Shown in pieces: positions 1 through 10,800 of a stretch of DNA of 64,000 bases. Both the position numbers and the translations under genes were made by a program. Numbering within the stretch: position 1 is the stretch's first letter; the number at the start of each line of letters is the position of its first letter. The stretch lies in NCBI RefSeq assembly GCF_026230105.1, contig NC_079483.1, forward strand, positions 11,401,312-11,465,311. The letters are read 5' to 3'. Below the pieces are notes generated by a model. It did not search any database. It was not told the DNA's origin and worked only from the letters and a program-made list of their open reading frames with translations. This stretch comes from Diorhabda sublineata. Taxonomy: Eukaryota > Arthropoda > Insecta > Coleoptera > Chrysomelidae.

Positions 1-228
1 GTTAGTTTAATATTAGTGATACAAATATATTCGATACAAAACGTTAAAGTCATTTTTTAAATAAATATTGCTGCAGATCATGCACCATTAAATCTATGAA
101 ATTTTGATGTAACAAAAAACCATACGTGCTATAGTTTTCGTATTTAGATTTAGGTTATTTGTTCTAGTACGCTATTCAGCTTCTCGCTCAAAAATCACAG
201 CATTAAACAAATAGTATATTCATTGCAG

Positions 229-1991
229 AGTAAGAATATAGGAATAGTTAACGCTGCGGCCAATGGTATGGGTTTATTAACTAATTCAGGACCACAAGAC
301 TGGCATCCAGCTTACAAAGAAATTAAAGATGTTGCTTCTCAGGCTCAACAAATTTGTAAGGTAATATTTAGATATCATTAAAGTCAATGAAATACTAAAA
401 TATACTAGAGAAATGAGACTTAATTTATATACCTACACATCTATTTAAATCATTTTCACATGTAATCATTTTCAAATTATTGATTTGATTTAAGCGTTTA
501 CAGCCTATTAACGCGGTCTTAAATTTTATTTGAAAATAAGTTGGATTGAAAGTCCTTACTCCCGTCACCAGCTCAAAAACATTCAGTTTCTCGGGAACGG
601 ATCACTCCAAATCAGAATTGGAAAAAATAAAAAAAATAAAACCGCTATCGAGCACTCGAATGGAAGGCTGTATCAAAAGACTATCCTTCGGAAACTATAA
701 CAATGAAAGATCTAATAAATACTTCGACGTAAGCATGAATAATTTACGCTTTGTCGCAGAATTTCTGATGGGACTTAAATGAACATCTTGAGAGAATACG
801 TACTCGGTTTGATCCAGATCAAAAATGGAGAACTAATCTCCCTGAAGCCGTTTCTAATAATAGCATTCATCAATGCCCTGGTAATGTATTAACAATCTTA
901 TCATAGTAGCGGTTTGCGAGCGGCGCGAAACGGAGCGGGCTCGCAATGAATGTGTCGCGAACACGCCGCGGCTACGTCGCGGATGCGTGGCAGAAATGCA
1001 ACGTTTTCGTCGCGTGCTTCTAGCGCACAATACATTCATTAACAAACTGGATGAAATGTACCAGGATTTAGGAAATTACTATTCAGAAAAAAAAATCATT
1101 TTAAATTGTATCTTCAGCATCGTCATAAACACTTGGTGAATAATTAATTGGCTGCAATGAATTATTCCGGGGTGCATACACCATATCCAGAGTTGTTATT
1201 CGCTACCAAGAAACAGGGCAGCTAACCAGAAGACCCGGACAAGACCGCGGAAAGGTAACTTCGGTAGTAGATGATCGTTATTTGAGGTTGACGGCGTTAA
1301 GAATTAGGCATACCAGTGTAGTCGAAGGGAGTTGATCGACAAACTGCGGTTGGTTTAATACACGTCGAAATGCATAGAAAATCATTGCACCAAAATGTTT
1401 CAAGTATAAGTAAACAGTTCAAATTGCATTCGTTTGACAATCGCCATTAAAAATGTCAAACTTTCTGATGGTAATGTCATATTTGACATATTCACATGGG
1501 TGTTGCCGTATCCCAGGAATTATAAATTTGACGAATTCCATAGTTTTAATTTCTCTTCTAGATATACTATATTTTTTTTCGATAATAATTCAAACTTAGC
1601 TCTTCAGTATCAACAAGAATATTTTGTTCATTATTATCAAAACGTCAAATAATAATTAACTGACAAGATGTATAGAAAAAACTTTGTATTGTATTTGGGA
1701 TTTTAGTTAGTTTGCTAACTTGTAGCTTTTTCTCCCAAAAAATAAAACATTAATTTTAATATTTTTACTTCATTTCAATTATAGGAAAACGATGTGGAAT
1801 TAGGTAAACTAGCTGTGCATCACAGTCTTCAAGAGGAAGATACTGAAACCATATTGATAGGGATGAATACAACGAAACTAGTCGATATGAATTTGGACGT
1901 CTTCTACAACGGCTTAACCGAAAAAGAGCAAACCGTATATAAACAAGTTATAAGGTATATAGATGATTTATTTAAAGTTTGTAACAATTAA
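229..1991 (+). CDS. Aldo-keto reductase, L-galactose dehydrogenase-like (3' part only)
   Basis: Two exons are visible, 229-360 and 1785-1991 (TAA), both phase 0; earlier exons lie left of the window. The first follows a 'cattgcag' acceptor and reads SKNIGIVNAAANGMGLLT, then GPQDWHPAYKEI. This is the end-of-barrel segment typical of the L-galactose/D-arabinose dehydrogenase-like branch of the aldo-keto reductases. The last exon begins ENDVELGKLAVHHSL and continues with ILIGMNTTKLVDMNL, the conserved tail that closes the NADPH-binding barrel. Enzymes of this family are soluble NAD(P)H-dependent oxidoreductases of sugars or aldehydes. The substrate here cannot be told. The catalytic Asp/Tyr/Lys/His residues would sit in the missing exons. 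The 1424-bp intron holds a Tc1 relic and a GC-rich patch. Confidence 0.85.
895..1040. repeat. GC-rich patch inside the aldo-keto reductase intron
   Basis: About 145 bp rich in CG dinucleotides (many 'gcg' and 'cgcg' steps) is embedded in strongly AT-rich intron DNA. It includes a small inverted match, 'gcgagc' to 'gctcgc'. The composition change is abrupt on both sides, which suggests inserted repeat DNA rather than unique intron sequence. No coding signature was recognised. Confidence 0.4.
1165..1385 (+). pseudogene. Tc1-like transposase N-terminal relic
   Basis: A plus-strand frame reads RYQETGQLTRRPGQDRG, then VDDRYLRLTALRIRHTS, before a stop. This matches the N-terminal helix-turn-helix region of Tc1-family transposases, which have the pattern R-x-x-x-T-G-x-x-x-R-R-P-G-x-x-R followed by D-D-R-x-L. 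The catalytic DDE domain is absent and the frame is broken, so this is a dead fragment. It lies inside the aldo-keto reductase intron. Confidence 0.75.
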
Positions 1992-2785
1992 AAAATTACC
2001 TCCGTGATGAAGCGAGATTCTGCTTGGATTCTTAATAGTCCGGTCAATATAGATATTTAAAATAACACCCGAGTAATTTTTGAAGCACACATAGGATCGA
2101 TGGGGAATTTTTATTTGTAATGGTAAACCCCAGCTCTACACCAATATTTGGCTTTCCGGGAATTTTTGACCACTATTTTTATGTCTAAAAGAACCGGACT
2201 ATAATTTAACGTATAATATAAACTCAAATCTTTGGAGTAATTTAATTGACAAAGTTTTCTATAAAATAGAAAATTTTCTTATGAAATATCGTAGAAAATG
2301 AAATTTTCTTGTTTCAGCTTATTTGATAAACTGACTGTGAGGCATTGGGAAAATGTGGAATTGAAAAATTACCGGAAAATAATCAAAGGTGAAGATTCTT
2401 CGGGATTCTTCACAACAAAATAAAAAGGAAATATACAATTTTATAGTAATAAATAATTTTGTTTTGTAAGCAACACTTTTTAGTGGCATTCGATTACCCA
2501 ATACGAGGATTGTATAAAAAGTTTCTATCCTAACAAATAAACAAGACATTTTTGTTATTAAAATTTAATTTTATTTCCCAACGTTGTGTCCTAAATAAAT
2601 ACGTTTTTACCAGTTATATTCTAATTTCTTCAATCCTCCAAAATAGTTTCCCTCTTTCTCTGGCCATTTGCGAATTGTTTGGGGAGTTATTTTGGCTTTT
2701 AGCTACTCTGCATCAACACATAGAAGATTTTTTGTACAAAACATCTGTATCTTATTGTTCTGCTGCCAAAATACGTACACATTTC

Positions 2786-3296
2786 ATAGCATCGTTTCAA
2801 CCACAGACGGTTTTTTTTTCAGAATTGAATGCTCTACAAAAGTATCCAGTGCGGCCAATCCGTAACTCGAACCGGCGAGGTAGTACAGGCCTCTAAACTT
2901 GATTTTTCCATGAAATTTTTCGTTCTTTCGCATTTATCTCGTGTTACAAAAAAAAAATGTAAACATCTAACGTGTAAAGAATTTTAAAAAAGGCACGTCA
3001 AATTATAAAAAATATCTTTTTTCATTTATGCATGACTACTTTTTTTAAAGATGCAACGGAAAAAAATATAATTAGTCGGAAATACGTTAAATATGATAGT
3101 TTTTTATGTAACAAGTATGTAAAATAGCCTTTTTTGACGAATGTGAATATTATCGACAATCATATGAGTCGAAAAAAGGTCTTTACACACGAATTTCATA
3201 CAATATTTTTTCTACTATCAAAATACAGAAGTTTAATTTGTTTTGTAAAGCATTCAATTTTGAAAAAAAGCCCATCTGTGGTCGAAACGATGCCAT
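2786..3296. repeat. Inverted repeat pair (2786-2841 and 3241-3296)
   Basis: The 56 bases at 2786-2841 match the reverse complement of 3241-3296 with roughly nine or ten mismatches by eye. A shared core is 'gcatcgttt' followed by 'accacaga'. The arms enclose about 400 bp of AT-rich sequence without a recognisable gene. This could be the ends of a decayed foldback element or two opposed copies of a repeat. No target duplication was found. Confidence 0.6.
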
Positions 3297-3436
3297 GAGC
3301 TACCACTGAGCTATAGAAATTTTAAAATGTGTGTTTTTTTAAGAGGAAATCTTTATGCCCCTTCGTCGAGGACTTAGTATTAATATAAAGCGCCCAAATT
3401 TTCAGGGAATTTTTTTTAGATACTTGAAACAAAATT

Positions 3437-3667
3437 TCACGATGGGACAAAAAAAAACACCTTAACATACACTCCTCCCAAAGGACACTGTTTTTCTGGG
3501 TTTATATGTCCCACTTCCCGAGGTATTGATACTACTCCTTCTAGGTACTTATGCTTTTTGATGGGATGGGTAGGTTTGTACATGTAGTGATATCTAAAAG
3601 GATCTACTGTGTCTCCCTTTGCAAGAGCTGTGATGTATGCTAAAGCTCCTTGTGCAGTATCAGAGCG
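3437..3667 (-). pseudogene. Unidentified 76-codon coding-like stretch
   Basis: On the minus strand, a frame bounded by stops reads DTAQGALAYITALAKGDTVD, then PFRYHYMYKPTHPIK, then VSIPREVGHINPEKQ, and stops at 3437. The composition (Pro, Tyr, Gly, charged residues) is protein-like and unlike the Lys/Asn/Ile/Phe-rich frames that this AT-rich DNA gives by chance. There is no ATG at the start, and a stop lies just upstream, so it would be an internal exon or a truncated copy. I do not recognise the family. It may be a gene fragment carried by a transposon, a processed pseudogene piece or an exon of an unmodelled minus-strand gene. Confidence 0.4.
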
Positions 3668-4855
3668 TTAATGAATGCTATTATTCAAATCTGCTTAACG
3701 CAACTTAATTTTCATCTTTCATTGCATGTAGTACCGTATTGTAGACTTCTGTAGACATTTGGGTTTACTTAATATTACTAAAATATTTATCCTGCAATGC
3801 AAATTTTAAGGTTGAGAAACAGGAACACTCCCTAGGTAGCAGATCTTAATAATGGAACAGGCTTTTTCGCCTTTTACCTTGTGCAACTCCACCACTATCT
3901 CAAGACTGTAGGTAGTTGCTGAACCAGTTTTGACATACAATTTTAAATAGACTCAAAAAACGGATCGGAGTGATAATAAACTATTTCTGCATATATTTTT
4001 ATTATTCCTCAGTTTTTTACTACCTAGAGAGTTGCTATCTTAAATGTTTGTTGTAGCTCCCCTATCTAAATTTATTACTATTAGTATTATTGCTTTTGTT
4101 TGTATTTCCACCACCAAAACAACTCTTGCTTTTGAATTAATTTTTTTTGCCTCTGATATTCAAAGAGGCCAATTTTATGTTTACTAAATTTAAGAACTAA
4201 TAGGTGCATACATGAAAAAATTAAGAAACAAGTATAATAGAATATGTATACTTATCGCCTATGTTTTAATAATTATAAAAATGTTAAACATTTATTTTCA
4301 AAATCTGGTTCTCCACAACGCCACTGCTGATTAATATTATTGTCTTCTTCTTTTTTAGTTTTATACAGGTTTGTCTTTAAAGGTATGTTTATTTAGTTAT
4401 TCTACAGTATTTACAATTTCTCAATGAAGATTATAGATAATATTGTGATTGGAGTTAATAATATATATTCATGTATATATAAATTTTAGAATATTACTGG
4501 AACTGAAAGTACAGAGGTATTTTATTCAATAGTTCTATTATATCTTTCTATACCAAACATAATAATGTTTGTTATCATCTGTCCCGGATACTAAATTCTG
4601 ACCAATTATTTGAGTCTATGACATTTATCTCAATAAAAAATATATTTTGATAATTACAACTTGCTGAATGCTTTTATTATTTAAGACCATACGACATAAA
4701 GAAGAAGTAATATACACAACGTCAAAACGTTTTTAATTGTCAAAATACTGATAGTAAAATCAGAAATGGTAGGGTTGGGAATGATCAATTAGGTTGTATA
4801 TAAATTATTTCTTAATGGATTTTACACACAAAAATAGGCAAATGAATTCGATTCA

Positions 4856-7800
4856 ATGGCTATTTTTGAGCGACAAACCACCAATAAAGTGTTATTAGAT
4901 GATACGGAACAATTAACATGTACTATTGAGAACTGGAAAAACGTCAATGGTCACACTGTAATAAAATTTAAGTAAGTTTTGAATTACTTGAATAATTTAT
5001 CATTTTCAGGAATTTATTATAAAAGTATATAGAGGACCTTTTTCGGATCAAACGTGGAAAATAAGTAAAAGATACAATGATTTTTGTAAGTTGCACAATG
5101 CATTGCAGTCTTCTGGGATACCCCTGGAACTACCTCCAAAAAAACTCATTGGAAATATGGACCCACATTTTCTTGGCGAAAGGCAACAGGGCTTACAGGT
5201 ATAACCTTGATTTAATATTTACTTATGTTTTAAAATATTTTAAATAATAAATACATTATTTTTCTTATTGATAAAGTACAGTATAATTATCAAAATTTGA
5301 ATGCAAGTTTAAGGTATTTCCACAAATTTATTTTGATGTTGTTATTCTAAATAAGGTCAAAGTTCATCCTACATTAGATTATCTTAATTTTATATTAAGC
5401 TTGCTTTGTATCAAAGTTTGAGCTTAAATTACTTTTATCAAAATTTCACAAGCCACTGGGTAAATTTCAAAATACAATATTAACATGTACCTCATTTTCA
5501 CTTTTTGTCTGGCTAATTACAACAGTAATTAATTTGAAATTAGTATCACACTTTATTTTTCAAATAAGACAAGTAAATACAGAATGTTGAGCAGCTGTAG
5601 ACTGAGCTAAGTTTGTTTGCTGTTCCCATGCCTTGGTATAAATTTTCCTTTAGAGATTCTCTCATTATTCAAATAATCATAATCAAATTTCCTAAAAAAA
5701 ATTTCTCATTGCTTAAATATTAAGGGAGAAAATCTTTTCATGCTGATGTTCATTAACTTTTTTATGATTTAAAAAATGAATATTATTATTGAAACTATTG
5801 GGTTATTTGATACATATATTGATGAGTATTTTTTGATATTTTACAAAAATATAACTTTAAAAGTAGGAGAGAAATCAGCTGATATGCATCATAGGTTGTC
5901 ATCCCACCACAGAAGTTGGTGCACATGAGACAAGCCACAAGTTTTATATGAAAACAATGACACAGAAAAATTATCAAATCAAAATATAAATCAAAAATTT
6001 GCATTTTTAAGGGTCTGTTAAGTCGTAATTTTTTACCATTTTTTCATATATTTTTTACTCTAAAACGTTAAAATAAAAATATCGCTTATGATAGGGATTC
6101 ATATGCAGTGCAATTTTATAAGGAAATTATATACTAAATTTAAAAATGATTGGTTAAAAATTTTTTGAGCTAGAGTGTACACTGTTTTGAAAAAACTTAT
6201 TCCAAGAAAAATGCGTTAAAAAGAAGTGAAAGAAAAAATTGATGTAAAGTAGTATTAAACTAATTGAAACAATTTACCAATCCGTTATTCCAGTACCATA
6301 TTGCAAACCTTCCTCAGCTTCATTTTCAACTTAACATTTTTTTAATACTTTTTGGGCTTTTTTTACTGTCCATGGAGCTGCATGGGTTTTGTAGGGCTAA
6401 TTCGTGTTGTTAAGCGTTATTGAAGCTTCTGTTACCAACTATGATATATAACTCGTTCATAACTAATAAAATACTTGAATTGTTTTTATTGAACAAGCAA
6501 GCAGCCAAGTATGCAGTGATTTCAATAGTCTTTAATCAGCAATGCAAATGTTTTCAAACCTTCACCAAATAGTTAGCATTAGCATTTTGAGTATGGCCTC
6601 TTAAACAGCTGTCTAATAAAGAACACTAGTAATTTCTATACTAATAAAATAAAATGCTTTTCCTTTCCCCTCTCAAAAATACATACGTGGTAGTATATAA
6701 ATGACTACTCGACCAGTCCATTCTGTAAGTCTTGTTTTCAGATGCTGTACTGAAGGGCACAAACTAAATCTCTTATGATTTTTGAATGAATAAAAATTTT
6801 GACATGAAATTTCAAATCTATATTTTAGAATAGTTTTACAAGCATTCATAAAAAAATTTTAAAGTACTTAACAATAATTAAAATATATCTGATCAACATT
6901 TTTGATTGGATTGCATTTCATATGTCTTATTTACCCAATAGAATACCTAGTTTAAATTGCTTCAATCATTAAAGTAAATTGAACAGATTAAGAATAAAAC
7001 TGTAAAAAAAGCATGCAGAAAGTCAATTCAGGCAACCACAGGATGATAGTAGGAGGACATGGAAAATATTCAATTACTTATGTGGGAAAAGGTCAAGAAA
7101 GAACATAAAAATACATCACATTGTTGATAAGGAAGGAAAGAAATCACTGAGAATGAAGAAATGACAAAACAGATAAATTAACATGTTGCCAATTTTGAAA
7201 GAGACCTGGCTGAAAATATGCAAGGGAATCCCGTATTAAACTTTGAACTGGAATTGATAAAATTACTAAAAAAGATGTAATGGCTTTGTTTGATAAAGTA
7301 GGAAAAACCATCACGAAATTGACAAATAATATAATGGAAAGTGGATATTTCCCTATTAAATGAGAACAACTATGTGGTAGCTGTGTTCATAGATTTAAAG
7401 GAAGCATTTGACATAGTGGATTTGGAACTTTTTTTAAAATTTGAAAATTGGGATTTCAAGGCAAAAGCTATGAACTCTTAAGTCGTACTCAACAAGAAGG
7501 AGACACCTAACTGAAGTAAATGGAGTAACAAGTAGTGAAGTGAGTGGGAGAGTATGCTGAACTTAAGGTAAAGTATTTTACATTCTCTGATCATACTGTC
7601 TTATTTATTCTCAGGTATGAACAAGAATGAGTTTGAAATAAATATTAATAGTAATTTTCAACATTATTTTCAATGGTTGTGTCATAATAAATTGATAATG
7701 AATATAGAAAAACTGTATATTGTATGGTTATACAACAGGTTGGAAAAAAATCATCAATCCGGTAATAAAAATAAATGATGTAATATTAGAAAGAGTGAAA

Positions 7801-10800
7801 CAGTACAAATACTTCAGGTTAATAGTTACAGAAAATCTGACGTGGAAATTACAAATGGAAAACATAATACAAACTGTCTCCAATATTAGGTGCAATTAAA
7901 TGATGCAATCATATGTTGAGTGCTAACGCTAGGTACTTACTGTGTTGAACCACATATGAGGTATCTTATCGCAAGCTATGGAAATGCCACTGTACCACTA
8001 AAAATTATAAATTATAGAGACTCTAAAATAAAGCAATCAAAATTATATTTGTGAAGAAATATAACACATCTAGTATCTCATTATATCATATTGCAAAAAA
8101 TTATAATCTGCGGAAAAAGAAGCACTTAGGAACAATTGTTTAAGTACAAAAAAGCTCAAAAGTCTCCAATATTTGCAAGTATAACTGCATATAACAGTGT
8201 TTTAAGTCAGAAATAGAGGGAAGTAAAAAAACTATGTATAGGGAATTTGAGAAACTATTGAGAAAAGTAGTGGAATAATAAAAAAGACTAGAATTACTTT
8301 ATTTGTATTCAGTCATGATTTATAATTTAATAATTTAAGGCCTTGATGCCAGATTATTGTTATCTGTTTAGAGGTCAGAAATAAATGTTTAAAAAAAATT
8401 AAACTACTTATAAACACCATAGCAAAACGATATTTTCTTTTCAGAAATATCTAGACAGCATCCTAATGAATCCAATACTAGTTTCATCACTTCCAGCTAG
8501 ATCATTTGTTGATCCAGCAAATTATTGCCAACCATTTAGAGGTAAGTTTGAGGCTTTCCTATCTTCTTTCCTAAGCGACTCATTGTAAATTAATATTCCT
8601 ATTATGAAGGTCACTGTAAGATAAGGGATGTTGGTATTATTGATCATATATTTGATGAAAATAACAAGATGATTTTGGGATTGGGATATTCATTGTTTTA
8701 TCAAAATTGCCATCATGAAAATGATTTTTCATTAAAATAATTCAAATTACATGATTGTATCCTATTATTTTCACTCGAACGTTTTATAATTAAAATGACC
8801 ACAATTATAAACGAATATGGTATCAAAAAAATTGATACTTGCTGCTCTGGAGGTCTTGTACCAAAAATAATTTTTAGTTTATTTATAACTTTCATGTATT
8901 TATGAAAAGATGAAACAAAATGTAATTATGCCCATTATCACAATTTTTATCATTATTTTAACCTCGGTCAATTTGTTATTTTTCATTGATTTGTATAAAA
9001 ATAAATGTTGATTTCACAGAGTTGGCTTTACAACATGTATCTTTGGCGCTGAGAGGGGAAGTTGGCTGGGAAGTTGTAGGTCCAATCAATGATATGGGTT
9101 GGAGATTAAGGAAACATTATTATGAATTAAAATGTAAATCTTTACCCAAGGAAGAAATATTTGGAGGATGGACTGATTACGGTCCCGATAAATATTTGGA
9201 TGATCGAGAGATGCATGCTGTTTTTAAAAGCATCGGTCAGCTACAGGTAAGTAGTTGCCCCATTGAGTTATCACTAGATTTTATGCCAGATATCCGGAAG
9301 TTGCATACCATAAATTTCCTTCAGCACCACAGGATTCAAACCATTAGTTAGCCACTACTGAGACCTAATCTAAACTCAATAGATTATACTGTGCAACCTT
9401 AATATAACATACCTCAATAAAATGATTTCCTTGTTTTAACAAATTGAAAAAGTTGACGTAGCTAATTAATTCGGGATTCCTGCAAGTACATTAGGTACAA
9501 TTTTATAATTTAAAGATAAGTTTTCGAAAGAAAGTAGTTGGCCTGTAAACAGTAAAAAATTAAAATCATGGACATAGAGGAATGTCTGTTGAAGTGGTTA
9601 AAACAATGTCGAAAGAAAAAGATCACTATAAAGGGCCCTATCCTTCAGTAAAAGGCCCAGCAGTTTGCAGTAGAACACGAACATGCTAACAACGGGTGGC
9701 TTTAAAATTTCAAAAAACGAAACGAGATTGTTTTTTGAAAAAAATTGTGGTGAAAGTGGTAGTGTTGATTAAAAAGTATGTGATAAGTAGACAGATAAAC
9801 TGCCAGACACAATATATGGCAAAACTTTATCATTCGAAGCCGATAAATTTAAAGGTGAAAAAAACAGCAAACTTTGCTAAACCGTAGTGCTGGGACGAAT
9901 TGTACAAGGACCTACAAACTTAACCCAGTCATCATTGGAAAATATCAGGAACCATGATATTTTAAAAATGTCAATAATCTGCCAACAAATTACATGTCAA
10001 ACCTAAGGCTTCGATAACTAGTAATGCTTTGCACAAGGAAAAATTCCCAACTTGCCTTCAAACACCACTTTGAAACTACAGCCACTGGACAAAGCTGTAA
10101 AATGCATTATAGAAAATAAATTGTCAGACAATGTCTCAATAATATTGAACCCCAAAGGCCAACTAAAATTTGTGTTTTACAAGCCATGTGGATAATCGGT
10201 ACGCTTGAAATCTAGTCACTGAAAGGACATTGCAGATTGCTTCAAGAAAAGGGGATCTAACGTAACATGTAAAGATAAAGATGACTTACTACTCAAAGAA
10301 TTTAATAGGACCCGGCAAAGAGTGCAAGAAGAATTGCATTTCAAGTGTTTGATGGTTTTGTTACATGATTTTTCACCCCTTTCACACCAAACGAATCCGA
10401 ATCAAGTTGAATCTGATTGACCAAGATTCTGCTTCGAGCGCTCCGTTTAAATTTGAAGGGACTCTTCTCCCGCCTTCAGACCGGACGAATCTGGTTCAAT
10501 CAGGTTTGATTGGAGGTCGCACCGGACTGTCAGATTCCTCGTCCGTCAGTCTTGAATCAACAACCATACGAGATGGACGTGGAGTTATTAATTTTAAAAG
10601 TACGATTTATGACGTCATAGAATTTCTTCTCATCATTTTGTAGGTCAGGATGTAAATGATGAAACATACCAAAATCCGGCCTTTTCCTATTTATGTGATG
10701 TATCCACACTCCTCTTGTTTTCTGTTTCCGCCGTTGCCTCCTACGAAACACTATTGCATTTAAAACAACTGCGTCCATGATGATAGCTCAAAAGCAACTA

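Larger units (their letters stand above)
1992..4855. other. Intergenic region between the aldo-keto reductase and PXK
   Basis: About 2.9 kb of AT-rich DNA. It contains a 56-bp inverted repeat pair and one unidentified minus-strand coding-like stretch, both listed separately. Nothing else in it could be assigned. Open frames at 2319-2549 and 2552-2896 look fortuitous. Confidence 0.5.

Noticed and set aside
546..782. 78-codon plus-strand open frame
   Set aside because: It lies inside the aldo-keto reductase intron, has no recognisable motif and no splice support.
2552..2896. 114-codon open frame
   Set aside because: It overlaps one arm of the inverted repeat and has no family signature.
8986..9351. 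121-codon open frame starting before PXK exon 4
   Set aside because: It is PXK exon 4 read through both splice sites; only 9020-9246 is coding.
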